From: CAZNLL01 sp964573885
Lineage (GTDB): Bacteria > Desulfobacterota > DSM-4660 > Desulfatiglandales > Desulfatiglandaceae
DNA: 27,190 nt
Direction: 5' to 3'
NCBI GenBank assembly: GCA_964573885.1
Contig: CAZNLL010000041.1
Coordinates: 1-27,190, forward strand
Every line of letters begins with the position of its first letter. Within the stretch, counting starts at the first letter, position 1. The position numbers were made by a program, and so were the translations under genes. The notes under the pieces were generated by a model. It was not told the DNA's origin, did not search any database, and was given only the letters and a program-made list of their open reading frames with translations. Of this stretch, positions 13,393 to 21,901 are shown piece by piece.

Positions 13393-14649
13393 ATGGAGTT
13401 TTTTTTTAAGGTCAAAGAACCCACTGAGGTCTTGGAGTTATTAAGCGGCTTTGGTCCGTCCGGGGAAGAAAAGCGCCCGTTGGAGGACGCCCTGGGCCGG
13501 GTCTTGAGCCGGGACCTGGTGGCCCCTGAAAACCTGCCCCCTTTTGCCCGCTCCACCGTGGACGGCTATGCGGTGCGGGCCAAAGATACCTTTGGGGCCG
13601 GTGAGAGTCTTCCGGCCCTCTTGGAAGTCTGTGGGGAGGTGTTGATGGGGGAGGCCCCCATGGTGGAGGTGAGTCAGGGTCAGGCGGTCAAGATCTCCAC
13701 CGGGGGGATGATCCCCAAAGGGGCCGATGCCGTTTCCATGCTGGAGTACTGCCAGCTCCTGGATGAACAGGCCCTGGAGGTGAGCCGGGCCGTATCGCCC
13801 CTGGAAAATGTCATACAGCCGGGAGACGATTTCAGGGAGGGCGCGGTGGTGCTTATGAAAGGACAGGGCCTGCGCACCCAAGACCTGGGGTCCCTGGCCG
13901 GCCTGGGGTTGGGGGAAGTGCCTGTTTTTAAGCGGCCCAGGGTGGCCCTCATATCCACGGGAGACGAGATCGTGGACATCACCCAGAGGCCCGGTCCCGG
14001 ACAGGTCCGGGACATCAACCGTTATACCCTGGGGGCCTTCTGCCGGAGAAACGGCGCAGAGCCCCTGTATTTGGGCCTCTGTCCGGACCGGTTCGATCCC
14101 CTTAAAGACATGGTCCAGGAGGGCCTGGCCCGGGCCGATACGGTATGGATATCCGGTGGGAGTTCTGTGGGGACCAGGGACCTCACCCTCGGGGTCTTGG
14201 AAACCTTGCCCGGTTTTGAACTCCTGGTTCACGGGATATCCATCAGTCCCGGCAAACCGACCATTATCGGGAGGGCGGGGCCCAAGCCCCTGGTCGGCCT
14301 TCCCGGTCACGTGGCCTCGGCCATGGTAGTGGCGGAGGTTTTTTTAATGCCTTTGCTGTGGAGGCTTTCGGGCCACAAACAAGGGACCGGGCCGGGGCAG
14401 AGCGTGGCAGAGGCTGTCTTGAACCGGAATATTGAGTCCGCCAGCGGCCGGGTCGATTATGTGCGGGTCAGGCTCTTTGAAGCCAAGGAGGGCCTGGTGG
14501 CAGATCCCGTCTTCGGAAAGTCGGGCCTTATCTCCACCCTGGTGGAGGCGGACGGCCTGGTGGCCATCGAGATGAATACGGAAGGCCTTTATAAGGGCCA
14601 GAAGGTCAAGGTCATGCGCTTTAATGACGGCAAGGGAGGCCTCTCTTGA
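13393..14649 (+). CDS. moeA: Molybdopterin molybdenumtransferase MoeA
   Basis: A 418-residue MoeA, which inserts molybdate into adenylylated molybdopterin to make Mo cofactor in the cytoplasm. Family motifs are clear: PPFARSTVDGYAVRAKDT, ISTGGMIPKGADAV, PGDDFREGAVVL, the MoCF-fold core ALISTGDEIVD, RDINRY, SGGSSVGTRD, SISPGKPTI and GLPGHVASAM. The C-terminal domain IV is also present. The reading frame stays open upstream to 13009, but that part overlaps the previous gene and has no family similarity. ATG 13393 has an AAGGG ribosome site and puts the first conserved residues at the expected distance. It overlaps the second moeA-type gene by four bases. A tungsten-inserting role cannot be excluded, as tandem MoeA copies in anaerobes may differ in metal. 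Confidence 0.92.
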   Translation: MEFFFKVKEPTEVLELLSGFGPSGEEKRPLEDALGRVLSRDLVAPENLPPFARSTVDGYAVRAKDTFGAGESLPALLEVCGEVLMGEAPMVEVSQGQAVKISTGGMIPKGADAVSMLEYCQLLDEQALEVSRAVSPLENVIQPGDDFREGAVVLMKGQGLRTQDLGSLAGLGLGEVPVFKRPRVALISTGDEIVDITQRPGPGQVRDINRYTLGAFCRRNGAEPLYLGLCPDRFDPLKDMVQEGLARADTVWISGGSSVGTRDLTLGVLETLPGFELLVHGISISPGKPTIIGRAGPKPLVGLPGHVASAMVVAEVFLMPLLWRLSGHKQGTGPGQSVAEAVLNRNIESASGRVDYVRVRLFEAKEGLVADPVFGKSGLISTLVEADGLVAIEMNTEGLYKGQKVKVMRFNDGKGGLS

Positions 14650-16601
14650 AAAGACAAGTTTATCTCTCCATGAAAAGCCTTGAAGAGGCTAAAGCGCTCT
14701 TTTTCGCGCGATTCGGCCCTGGGCGGCGGAGCGGTGCGACCGTGATCAAAAGCGAGGATGCCCTGGCCCGGGTCACGGCCGAGCCTGTTTTTGCCAAGCG
14801 CTCTTCCCCGTCCTTTCATTCCGCGGCCATGGACGGTATCGTGGTGAGGGCCGAGGAGACCTACGGCACCACGGAGAGGAACCCTCGAATTCTGGAACTC
14901 GGCCGGGACGCCCTTTGGGTTAATACGGGACAGCCCCTCCCCCAGGGGTTTAACGCGGTGATCATGGTGGAAAAGATCCACCAGATGGATGAAGGCCGTT
15001 TGGAGATCCGGGCGCCCGCCTACCCATGGCAACATGTACGCAAGGTGGGGGAGGATATCGTGGCCACCGCGTTGATTCTCCCCCAGAATCATCGGATCCG
15101 GCCCTATGATATAGGGGCCCTCATCAGTGCCGGCCTGTTTTCCCTTCCGGTCTGGAAGAGGCCTTGCGTGGCCATCATCCCCACAGGCTCGGAGCTGGTA
15201 AACCACAAATCCATTGAGGAGACGGAGCCCCTTGAGGCTGGTGCGCTTTTGGAATACAATTCCCTGGTCCTGGCCGGCCTGGTTCGGGAGTCCGGCGGTG
15301 TCCCCATGGTCTATGATATTGTCCCGGATGAACCCCGGGAGATCCAGACGGCCTTGGAACAGGCGGTGGACTCGGAGGCCCATGTGATCATCCTCAATGC
15401 CGGGTCCTCTGCAGGGAGCAAGGACTATACCATGCACGTGGTGGAGGCCTTGGGCGAGGTCCTGGTCCATGGGGTGGCCATGATGCCGGGCAAACCCACG
15501 GTGCTGGGTGTGGTGAAGGACAAGCCCGTAGTGGGTAACCCCGGCTATGCGGTCTCCTCCATGCTCTCCTTTGATCAGTTTGTAAAACCCCTGCTCTACG
15601 GCCTTCAAGGCCTGCAGGCCCCGGAGCGAAAGACCCTGCGGGTGAAACCCACCCGGGATATCCCCTCCAAACTGGGCATTGAGGAGTTCTTGCGGGTCAA
15701 TATCGGCAAGGTGGGCGAAACCTATGTGGCCACACCCCTGGCAAGGGCGGCGGGCTCCATTACCACCCTGACCAAGGCAGAGGGCATCATCCGCATCCCC
15801 CCTCTCTCAGAGGGGATTTCTCAGAAGGAGGAAATCGATGCGGAATTGCTGGTTGATCGGGAGGATCTCCTCAACACGGTGGTCATCATCGGCAGTCATG
15901 ACATGAGCATCGATATCCTGGCGGACGAGATTCGTAAAGGGGGTCGCAATATCCGGATATCCTCAGGAAACGTGGGCAGCCTGGGCGGGCTGATAGCCCT
16001 TCGAAAAGGGACCTGCCACATGTCCGGTTCCCACCTCCTGGACACGGAGACCGGGGAATACAACCTCTCTTACATCAAGAGGTATCTTGGGGGGATGCCG
16101 GTGAGCGTTTTTCACATGCTCTTGAGGGAACAGGGGCTCATTGTGGCCAGGGATAATCCCAAGGGCATCCAGGGCCTGGAAGACCTGCAGAGGGAAGATA
16201 TCGTTTTTGTCAATCGTCAGGCCGGGTCGGGGACCCGGGTGCTTTTGGACTACAAGTTGGGTCAACTGGGCATTGCGCCGGAATCCATTAAGGGCTATGA
16301 CCACGAAGAAACCACGCACATGGCCGTGGCGGTGGATGTGTTGAGCGGTGCAGCCCATTGCGGTATGGGGATCCATGCAGCCGCCAAGGCCCTGGATCTT
16401 AACTTCATCCCTGTGGAACAGGAACAGTATGACCTGGTGGTCCCCACGGCTTTCCTGGAAATGCCCGGCATCCAGGCCGTGTTAGAGGCGGTCCGCTCCC
16501 AACATTTTAGAGGGCGGGTCCGAGCCATGGGCGGATATGAGCCCTCAAGGAGCGGAGAGCTCCGGGTCCAGACGGGGAGGGAGGGACATGGTGCATCTTA
16601 G
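14646..16601 (+). CDS. MoeA fused to a C-terminal PBP-like (LysR substrate-binding type) domain
   Basis: A 651-residue fusion. Residues 1-410 are a second MoeA (SFHSAAMDGIVVRAEET, then IIPTGSELV, LNAGSSAGSKDYT, MMPGKPTVLG and GNPGYAVSSML). From about residue 411 a periplasmic-binding-protein-like domain follows: IIGSHDMSIDILADE, SSGNVGSLGGL, NRQAGSGTRVLLD, EETTHMAVAV and FIPVEQEQYDLVVP. No signal peptide is present, so this domain works in the cytoplasm and probably senses or delivers an oxyanion or pterin ligand. The fusion is known in anaerobic bacteria and archaea, where its exact role is unsettled. The start is TTG 14646, backed by AAGGGAGG (14632-14639) 6 bases upstream and a TTGA overlap with moeA. 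ATG 14670 is an alternative. MoeA here has SGSELV-type differences from the first copy, so the two are not recent duplicates. Confidence 0.9.
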   Translation: MKRQVYLSMKSLEEAKALFFARFGPGRRSGATVIKSEDALARVTAEPVFAKRSSPSFHSAAMDGIVVRAEETYGTTERNPRILELGRDALWVNTGQPLPQGFNAVIMVEKIHQMDEGRLEIRAPAYPWQHVRKVGEDIVATALILPQNHRIRPYDIGALISAGLFSLPVWKRPCVAIIPTGSELVNHKSIEETEPLEAGALLEYNSLVLAGLVRESGGVPMVYDIVPDEPREIQTALEQAVDSEAHVIILNAGSSAGSKDYTMHVVEALGEVLVHGVAMMPGKPTVLGVVKDKPVVGNPGYAVSSMLSFDQFVKPLLYGLQGLQAPERKTLRVKPTRDIPSKLGIEEFLRVNIGKVGETYVATPLARAAGSITTLTKAEGIIRIPPLSEGISQKEEIDAELLVDREDLLNTVVIIGSHDMSIDILADEIRKGGRNIRISSGNVGSLGGLIALRKGTCHMSGSHLLDTETGEYNLSYIKRYLGGMPVSVFHMLLREQGLIVARDNPKGIQGLEDLQREDIVFVNRQAGSGTRVLLDYKLGQLGIAPESIKGYDHEETTHMAVAVDVLSGAAHCGMGIHAAAKALDLNFIPVEQEQYDLVVPTAFLEMPGIQAVLEAVRSQHFRGRVRAMGGYEPSRSGELRVQTGREGHGAS

Positions 16602-16920
16602 ACTCAAATCCAGGCAGTGGATCGTGGATGAACGGGATCGCATCATTATGGGTGAAGGGAGAAGACAGATCCTGGAGACCATCCAGAGGACAGGCTCCAT
16701 CAACCAAACGGCGAAGATTATGAAGATGTCTTATAAAGGCGTGTGGGGCAAGATCAAGGCCTCCGAGAAGTCCCTGAATGCCAAGATCGTGGATGCGGAC
16801 AGGAAAAGCGGAACCCGCCTCACCGACGAGGGCAGGGCCCTTCTGGATAGATACAAGCGCCTAAAGGAAGACTGTGTCAGGGAAGACAATAAGATTTTCA
16901 GCAGCATATTTGATATTTGA
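16588..16920 (+). CDS. ModE N-terminal-type HTH regulator without molybdate-binding domain
   Basis: A 110-residue protein matching the ModE winged-helix DNA-binding domain. ILETIQRTGSINQTAKIMKM is the helix-turn-helix start (about 29-48), SYKGVWGKIKASEK is the recognition region, and RLTDEGRALLDRYKRL is the closing helix. Full-length ModE carries two C-terminal molbindin domains that sense molybdate. These are missing, and the protein ends about 20 residues after the DNA-binding domain. Ligand sensing could be supplied by another protein, perhaps the PBP-like domain of the adjacent fusion. ATG 16588 has GGGAGGGA upstream and overlaps the fusion gene by 14 bases. Autoregulation of the molybdenum operon is inferred. 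Confidence 0.85.
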   Translation: MVHLRLKSRQWIVDERDRIIMGEGRRQILETIQRTGSINQTAKIMKMSYKGVWGKIKASEKSLNAKIVDADRKSGTRLTDEGRALLDRYKRLKEDCVREDNKIFSSIFDI

Positions 16921-16955
16921 GTAGATTAGACTCTTGGGGGCCTCGAAGGAGAACC

Positions 16956-17498
16956 ATGAATGCCACAAACCCTCCCCCCATCCTCTCCATTGTGGGCTGG
17001 TCAGATGAGGGCAAAACCACCCTGTTGGAGAAGATAATCCCTGAGCTGGGGCATCGCGGATTCAGGGTGGGGACCATCAAGCATGACAGCCACGGGTTTG
17101 ACCTGGACCGCCCGGGCAAGGACAGCTGGCGCCACAAGAAAGCCGGTGCCGCGGTGACGGTCCTTTCCTCTCCTCTGCAAGTGGGGTTGGTCATGGATGT
17201 GGATCACGACCATTCCCCGCGCGAGCTCATTTCCTTCCTGGGGGGGGTGGACATCATCCTCACCGAGGGGTACAAAAGGGAGGCCCATCCAAAGATCGAG
17301 GTTTTCAGGGCCGGAAAAGAGAGGGAGCCGGCCTGTAAAGGGGATCGGTATTTGTTGGCCATTGTCACGGATGAGCCTGTGGACATGGGTGTGCCCCGGT
17401 TTTCCATGAACGATCCAGGGGGCCTGGTTGAATATGTGATAAGACATTTCAACCTCATTCCCGGGCCCTCCTCCCTGAGGGTGTCCGGGCGCCCCTAA
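16956..17498 (+). CDS. mobB: Molybdopterin-guanine dinucleotide biosynthesis adaptor MobB
   Basis: A 180-residue MobB. The P-loop GWSDEGKTTLLEK sits near the N-terminus, followed by GTIKHDSHGFDLDRPGKDSW, the family-specific His-rich segment, and IILTEGYKREAHPKIEVFR, the conserved C-terminal motif. MobB is a GTP-binding protein that helps MobA convert Mo-molybdopterin into the guanine dinucleotide form used by DMSO-reductase-family enzymes such as formate dehydrogenase. ATG 16956 has AAGGAG at 16946-16951. A TTG at 16917 in the same frame adds 13 unconserved residues and has no ribosome site. It lies 35 bases after the ModE-like gene in the same operon. No mobA is present in the window. Confidence 0.9.
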   Translation: MNATNPPPILSIVGWSDEGKTTLLEKIIPELGHRGFRVGTIKHDSHGFDLDRPGKDSWRHKKAGAAVTVLSSPLQVGLVMDVDHDHSPRELISFLGGVDIILTEGYKREAHPKIEVFRAGKEREPACKGDRYLLAIVTDEPVDMGVPRFSMNDPGGLVEYVIRHFNLIPGPSSLRVSGRP

Positions 17499-17554
17499 AA
17501 GGCCCGGGGCTCAATGAGCATCAAAACTAACCCTGAGCGCATCATGAGGTGGTG

Positions 17555-18355
17555 ATGACAAGCATTCCTCTTATTTCTCAGATCCCTGTGGGCGCGTCCA
17601 CTATGGGGGCCTTCGGACACGATATCGTCCAAATGGTCCTCCAGGCAGGGCTTATGGTCAAGTTCGTGTTGTGGATCCTTTTCCTCTTTTCGGTCATCTC
17701 CTGGGCCATCATATTCTTCAAGTTCAGGCAGCTTTATAAGGCCAAACAGGAGACGGCCAGATTTTTGAAGTTATTTTGGGAAAAGAGGGACTTAAAAAGG
17801 ATCTACCAGCTCTGCGAAGACCTGAAATACAGCCCTGTGGCCCTCCTTTTTAGGACTGGATATAGTGAAGTCAATCGCATTTGGCGCATACAAAGTTCTC
17901 TGGATTCAGAGCCAGAACCACCCGGGCCCGAGGGCGAGGAACAACCCATGCGGTCTCAAAAGGCCGTTATGGACAATCTGGAGAGGTCGCTCAGGAGGGC
18001 CACCATTGGTCAGATCAACCGGCTGGAGAAGGCGGTGAGCTTTCTGGCCACCACCGGGAACACGGCGCCCTTTATCGGTCTTTTCGGCACTGTGTGGGGG
18101 ATCATGGAGTCTTTTCGCGGGATAGGCCTTAAGGGTTCCGCCAACCTGGCCGTGGTGGCCCCGGGGATCTCCGAGGCCCTTATCGCCACGGCTGCGGGCC
18201 TGGCTGCGGCCATCCCCGCCGTGGTGGCCTTTAATTACTTCTCCAACAAGGCCTCCGCTCTAAGCGCGGAGATGGATATCTTTACCTCGGATTTTTTGAG
18301 CATGGTGGAGCGGCAGTTTTTTAAAAAGCAGATGTTTACAAAGACCGGCCACTAG
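17555..18355 (+). CDS. tolQ: Tol-Pal system proton channel protein TolQ
   Basis: A 266-residue inner-membrane protein of the MotA/TolQ/ExbB family. One transmembrane segment lies near the N-terminus (VKFVLWILFLFSVISWAIIF), and two lie in the C-terminal half (LATTGNTAPFIGLFGTVWGI and the Ala-rich GISEALIATAAGLAAAIP). A cytoplasmic loop between them contains an acidic, Pro-rich insert (EPEPPGPEGEE) that is not in E. coli TolQ. With TolR it forms the proton-driven motor that moves TolA. GTG codons at 17549 and 17552 are possible starts, but ATG 17555 is best placed after GAGGT. It leads the tol operon, 56 bases after mobB, with tolR 30 bases downstream. ExbB is excluded by the tolA-tolB-pal neighbours. 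Confidence 0.92.
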   Translation: MTSIPLISQIPVGASTMGAFGHDIVQMVLQAGLMVKFVLWILFLFSVISWAIIFFKFRQLYKAKQETARFLKLFWEKRDLKRIYQLCEDLKYSPVALLFRTGYSEVNRIWRIQSSLDSEPEPPGPEGEEQPMRSQKAVMDNLERSLRRATIGQINRLEKAVSFLATTGNTAPFIGLFGTVWGIMESFRGIGLKGSANLAVVAPGISEALIATAAGLAAAIPAVVAFNYFSNKASALSAEMDIFTSDFLSMVERQFFKKQMFTKTGH

Positions 18356-18385
18356 GTTAAGGGGACCCTTCGGCAGGGATAGAGG

Positions 18386-18796
18386 ATGGCCACGAATTAC
18401 GGCAGGAATAACAGGCGGTTTATGTCGGATATCAATGTCACGCCCCTGGTGGACGTGATGCTGGTGCTTCTCATCATCTTTATGGTCACCGCACCCATGA
18501 TGATGCAGGGGGTGGATGTGAGCCTCCCCCAGACCAAGGCCAGACCTATGAAGACCCGGGAGGATCCTTTGGTATTAACGGTGAACAAGAAAAAAGAGAT
18601 CTTTCTGGAAAATCACCGAATGGAACTCAAAGGCCTGGATGTAAAGATCAAAAAGATTTTTGAGAACCGCAGGGATAAGGAAATTTTGCTCAGGGCGGAC
18701 AAGGATGTCCCTTACGGGTTTGTCATCGAGGTGGTGGCCAAGGTCAAACACGCAGGTATTGACAAACTGGGCATGGTTACCGAACCTCTGGATTAA
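18386..18796 (+). CDS. tolR: Tol-Pal system protein TolR
   Basis: A 136-residue ExbD/TolR family protein with a single N-terminal membrane helix. The motif MSDINVTPLVDVMLVLLIIF includes the Asp (in PLVDVML) that carries protons in this family. The periplasmic domain follows with LTVNKKKEIFLEN, ILLRADKDVPYG and a closing AGIDKLGMVTEP. Length is normal. It partners TolQ, and the next gene starts 3 bases after its stop, which indicates translational coupling with tolA. Confidence 0.93.
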   Translation: MATNYGRNNRRFMSDINVTPLVDVMLVLLIIFMVTAPMMMQGVDVSLPQTKARPMKTREDPLVLTVNKKKEIFLENHRMELKGLDVKIKKIFENRRDKEILLRADKDVPYGFVIEVVAKVKHAGIDKLGMVTEPLD

Positions 18797-18799
18797 TGT

Positions 18800-19627
18800 A
18801 TGCAAGGCTTGTGGTCTGAATCTCGTTTCAATAACTACCCGGAGCCAAAATGGTGGCGGGTGGTTCTCCTGTCCCTGTTTATTCACGTGGCGGTCTTTTC
18901 CGTGGTTTTCTTTATCCCCCAGGACATGCCTGCCAGAAAGATAGGGGGAACGGTGTACGAGGTCGATTTGGTGGAGATGCCCCAAAAGCGGTTGACAAAG
19001 GCCCCCCGCACGGCCCCTGCAAAACCTCGGAAAACCCGTACCATCGCGCCCAAAAAGGCCGCACCTGCCAAGCGAATCTCCCCCCCTAGAAAAAAGGAAA
19101 GGCCACTGACGGTAGCCAAGAGGGTGGTGGAGAAAAAGACGAAGAAGCCGGAAAGGCCGAAGGTTTCGCCTTCCAAGCTGATTGATCGGGCCGTGGCCAG
19201 GGTGGAGAGGGACATAAAGACCAAAGAGGAAGATCCTATTGCTCAGGCCCTGTCCAAATTGGAGCACCAGATACAAGAGGACGCGGAAAAGGAGGCAACC
19301 CCAGGAGGGGCCGCCCACGGGATCTCCATGCGGATGTACCAAATGATGGTGGAAAACAAGATTAAAGGCAACTGGGCCTACCCTGTGGCCCTGGACAGCA
19401 ACCAGGGAAAGAAGGATCTGGTGGCTGTGGTCCTTGTCAAGGTCAGGAGCGACGGTTCTATCCTGGACTTTTCTTTTGCCCAGAAGTCCTCCAGTGCCAT
19501 GTTTGACCGGTCCGTAAGGAAGGCCATCGAGAGGTCGGACCCCTTACCGCCTTTCCCGGAAGGGTACAGGCGGACCTATGACGAGATAGAAATCAACTTT
19601 AACCTGAGTGAACTGGATAATTATTAG
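18800..19627 (+). CDS. tolA: TolA/TonB-type envelope-spanning protein
   Basis: A 275-residue protein with one N-terminal membrane helix (VVLLSLFIHVAVFSVVFFI), a long Lys/Pro/Ala-rich spacer (about residues 60-155), and a C-terminal TonB-like domain. The last begins with RMYQMMVENKIKGNWAYP and contains VVLVKVRSDGSI and AIERSDPLPPFPEGYR. The C-terminal motif is the TonB_C pattern used by deltaproteobacterial TolA. The protein links the TolQR motor to TolB and Pal at the outer membrane during cell constriction. The spacer is shorter than in E. coli TolA (421 residues). Its place between tolR and tolB decides tolA over tonB. Confidence 0.9.
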   Translation: MQGLWSESRFNNYPEPKWWRVVLLSLFIHVAVFSVVFFIPQDMPARKIGGTVYEVDLVEMPQKRLTKAPRTAPAKPRKTRTIAPKKAAPAKRISPPRKKERPLTVAKRVVEKKTKKPERPKVSPSKLIDRAVARVERDIKTKEEDPIAQALSKLEHQIQEDAEKEATPGGAAHGISMRMYQMMVENKIKGNWAYPVALDSNQGKKDLVAVVLVKVRSDGSILDFSFAQKSSSAMFDRSVRKAIERSDPLPPFPEGYRRTYDEIEINFNLSELDNY

Positions 19628-19647
19628 GTTTTTGGAGGCCTCTTTTT

Positions 19648-20970
19648 ATGCGCAAACGTTCAAGAATCCGGGCGGGGGCGGGCTGGCTTCTTGCCATCCT
19701 CTTCCCCCTCACCTTTTTTTTATTCTCAGGGTCGGCCCTTGGCAGGATTTACATTGATATCAATGCCCCTTCTGTACAGAAGTTCAAGGTGGCCATCCCG
19801 GATTTCAAGCCCCTCGGCACGCCGGTGGAGCATCCGGAGCTTTCAGCCAAGCTCTCTGAGGTGCTGGCGAGCGACCTGGATCTGAGCGGGTATTTCATCC
19901 CCTTGGAGAAAGAGGCCTTTCTGGAGGAAAAGGGCGGAGGCATCACCCTTGAGGATATCCGCTTTAAGGACTGGTCCGTTATCGGTGCGGAGCTTCTCAT
20001 AAAAGGGGGGTATACCTGCGTCGGCAACAGCATGGAAGTCGAAGTGCGTCTCTTTGACGTCTTTTGGGGCCGGCAGATCATGGGTAAAAGGGTGCTGGGA
20101 GATGTCCGCCGCTATCGCCGCCTCATGCACAGGGTGGGGAACGAGATTATTGAGAAACTCACGGGGCATCCCGGCATGTTTTTGACCAAGCTGGCCTTTG
20201 TGGGAAACGGCACTGGACAAAAGGAGATCTACCGCTGTGATTACGACGGCCACAATGTAAAACAATTGACCGAGGACAGGAGTATCTGCCTTTTGCCCCG
20301 GTGGTCTCCGGACGGCGAAAGGATCATGTACAATTCTTACAGGGATGGGGGACCCATGCTCTATTTGGAGGACCTTGATTCAGGCCGTGTAACACGGGTG
20401 TCGGCCCGGGCAGGCCTGAATATCGGTGCCGCCTGGGCCCCTGACGGCAAAAAGGTGGCCTTGACCCTTAGCCTGGAAGACAATCCGGACATCTTCCTCA
20501 TCGATTTGAATGGAAAGATCCTCAAGCGGCTCACCTCCCACTGGGGGATTGACGTGTCTCCCACCTTCTCCCCGGACGGGAAAAGGATCGCTTTTGTTTC
20601 CAACCGCTCCGGATCACCCCAGATCTATGTCCTGGACTTAATTACCGGGAGTGAGCAGCGTCTCACCTTTGAAGGGAACTATAATACCTCCCCCTGTTGG
20701 TCCGTTCTCAACAAAATAGCCTATGTATCCATGCAGGACGGGAGATTTGATATTTACACCCTGGATCCCGAGGGCGGGCAGGTTCGACGGGTGACGGCGA
20801 ACAACGGCAATAATGAGGATCCTTGCTGGTCCCCTGACGGCCGGTATATGGTTTTCAGCTCCAACAGGGAAGGCCCCTATCATATTTATCTCATGAGCGC
20901 CAATGGGCGGCATCAGAGGAGGATTACCCATGAAAGGGGCGATCAGACCTCTCCATCCTGGGCCCGGTAA
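19648..20970 (+). CDS. tolB: Periplasmic beta-propeller protein TolB
   Basis: A 440-residue TolB of normal length. A signal peptide (basic MRKRSRIR, then WLLAILFPLTFFLFSGSALG) ends near residue 34. Residues to about 165 form the alpha/beta domain (FKVAIPDFKPLG, then SDLDLSGYFIPL). After that come five PD40-type propeller blades, each with a W/F-S/A-PDG core: RWSPDGERI, AWAPDGKKV, TFSPDGKRI, a degenerate CWSVLNKI, and CWSPDGRYM. TolB binds Pal and the TolA C-terminus. A Shine-Dalgarno GGAGG precedes the ATG. The gene is followed by 201 bases without a CDS before pal. Confidence 0.95.
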   Translation: MRKRSRIRAGAGWLLAILFPLTFFLFSGSALGRIYIDINAPSVQKFKVAIPDFKPLGTPVEHPELSAKLSEVLASDLDLSGYFIPLEKEAFLEEKGGGITLEDIRFKDWSVIGAELLIKGGYTCVGNSMEVEVRLFDVFWGRQIMGKRVLGDVRRYRRLMHRVGNEIIEKLTGHPGMFLTKLAFVGNGTGQKEIYRCDYDGHNVKQLTEDRSICLLPRWSPDGERIMYNSYRDGGPMLYLEDLDSGRVTRVSARAGLNIGAAWAPDGKKVALTLSLEDNPDIFLIDLNGKILKRLTSHWGIDVSPTFSPDGKRIAFVSNRSGSPQIYVLDLITGSEQRLTFEGNYNTSPCWSVLNKIAYVSMQDGRFDIYTLDPEGGQVRRVTANNGNNEDPCWSPDGRYMVFSSNREGPYHIYLMSANGRHQRRITHERGDQTSPSWAR

Positions 20971-21095
20971 GCCGAAATGCGGATGGTCTCATATCTTGAT
21001 ATTATGAAAAAGAAATGGTAAGGATTCTGGTAATCAGCAGGGATGAAGCCGTTTTTTTCTTGCAAAACCCGAAACTTTAAGAGTATAGATAGACT

Positions 21096-21125
21096 TTGAC
21101 GGCCTATCCTTTATTAGCATATATT
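21096..21125 (+). promoter_or_regulatory. Candidate promoter for pal
   Basis: TTGACG (21096-21101) and TATATT (21120-21125) are 18 bases apart, about 46 bases before the pal start. The AT-rich 200-base gap between tolB and pal, unusual inside a tol operon, fits a separate promoter giving extra Pal. A T-run at 21052-21059 after a weak stem may also end part of the upstream transcript. Confidence 0.5.
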
Positions 21126-21171
21126 GAGTTTTGTATATCAATCCAAAAGTTCGGGAGGAGGTAAAGAGAGT

Positions 21172-21765
21172 ATGAGTAAAAAAATGATGACCGTTTTGGT
21201 AGCCCTGGCCTTTGTATGCTCATCCTTTTTGCTGGTATCTTGCGCCAAAAAGCAGGTCAAGGTTTCGGAAGAAAAAAAACCGGCTGTTGAAGTGGAAGAA
21301 AAGGTGGAAAAAGTGGAGGTGGTCGAGGTAGAAAAAGATGAAGACACGGCCGCCAGAGAGGCCCAAAGGCAGGCCAGACTCCGGGAACTTGCTGCGGCCC
21401 AAAGGCTTGCCGACGAAATCAGGGCCTTTGAAACCACAAACATCTATTTTGATTTTGATAAATCGGATCTGAAGCCCGAGGCCCAGGAGACATTAAAACA
21501 AAAGGCCGAGTGGCTGCTCAAACATCCCGCCTATACGGTGCGCGTTGAAGGCAATTGCGATGAACGAGGCACCCAGGAATACAACCTGGCCCTGGGTCAG
21601 AGGAGGGCGGACGCCGCCAAAAAGTTCTTGATGGCCCTGGGCGTGGCGGAACACCGCATCGGCACCATCAGCTATGGTGAAGAAAGACCTGCAGACCCCG
21701 GACATAATGAGAGGGCCTGGGCGCTCAACAGGCGGGACGAGTTCAAATTGACCAAGCGGTGGTAG
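21172..21765 (+). CDS. pal: Peptidoglycan-associated lipoprotein Pal
   Basis: A 197-residue outer-membrane lipoprotein. The signal peptide ends in the lipobox LVSC with Cys24 as the lipid-bearing residue. A Glu/Lys/Val-rich linker follows (VEKVEVVEVEKDEDT). Residues from about 90 form the OmpA-C domain that binds peptidoglycan: NIYFDFDKSDLKPEA, VEGNCDERGTQEYNLALGQR, and NRRDEFKL. ATG 21172 is preceded by GGGAGGAGGT at 9 bases. An in-frame upstream start at 21124 would put 16 polar residues before the signal peptide and is rejected. A strong terminator lies 27 bases after the stop. Confidence 0.95.
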   Translation: MSKKMMTVLVALAFVCSSFLLVSCAKKQVKVSEEKKPAVEVEEKVEKVEVVEVEKDEDTAAREAQRQARLRELAAAQRLADEIRAFETTNIYFDFDKSDLKPEAQETLKQKAEWLLKHPAYTVRVEGNCDERGTQEYNLALGQRRADAAKKFLMALGVAEHRIGTISYGEERPADPGHNERAWALNRRDEFKLTKRW

Positions 21766-21792
21766 TTTATTCCTTCTTGATGGGATTATACT

Positions 21793-21830
21793 GAGCCGAC
21801 CCGCTGAACAGGGGTCGGCTCCCTTGTTTT
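21793..21830 (+). terminator. Rho-independent terminator after pal
   Basis: A perfect 10-base stem, GAGCCGACCC (21793-21802) with GGGTCGGCTC (21812-21821), and a 9-base loop are followed by CCTTGTTTT. Stem strength is high and the T-run is interrupted by one G. It separates pal from cpoB, so cpoB needs read-through or its own promoter. Confidence 0.8.
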
Positions 21831-21901
21831 GTCGCAAGACTTTAGGTTTTTTCAGTGCCTGTGAGGATCATGACCTCCTTTTGTGGAGGATTAAGGAGCT
21901 G

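Noticed and set aside
13441..14310. Reverse-strand frame of 289 codons opposite moeA
   Set aside because: It is an antisense shadow of moeA with no domain pattern or ribosome site.
18575..19342. Reverse-strand frame of 255 codons opposite tolR and tolA
   Set aside because: It is antisense to two well supported genes and has low-complexity Gly/Leu/Arg/His composition.
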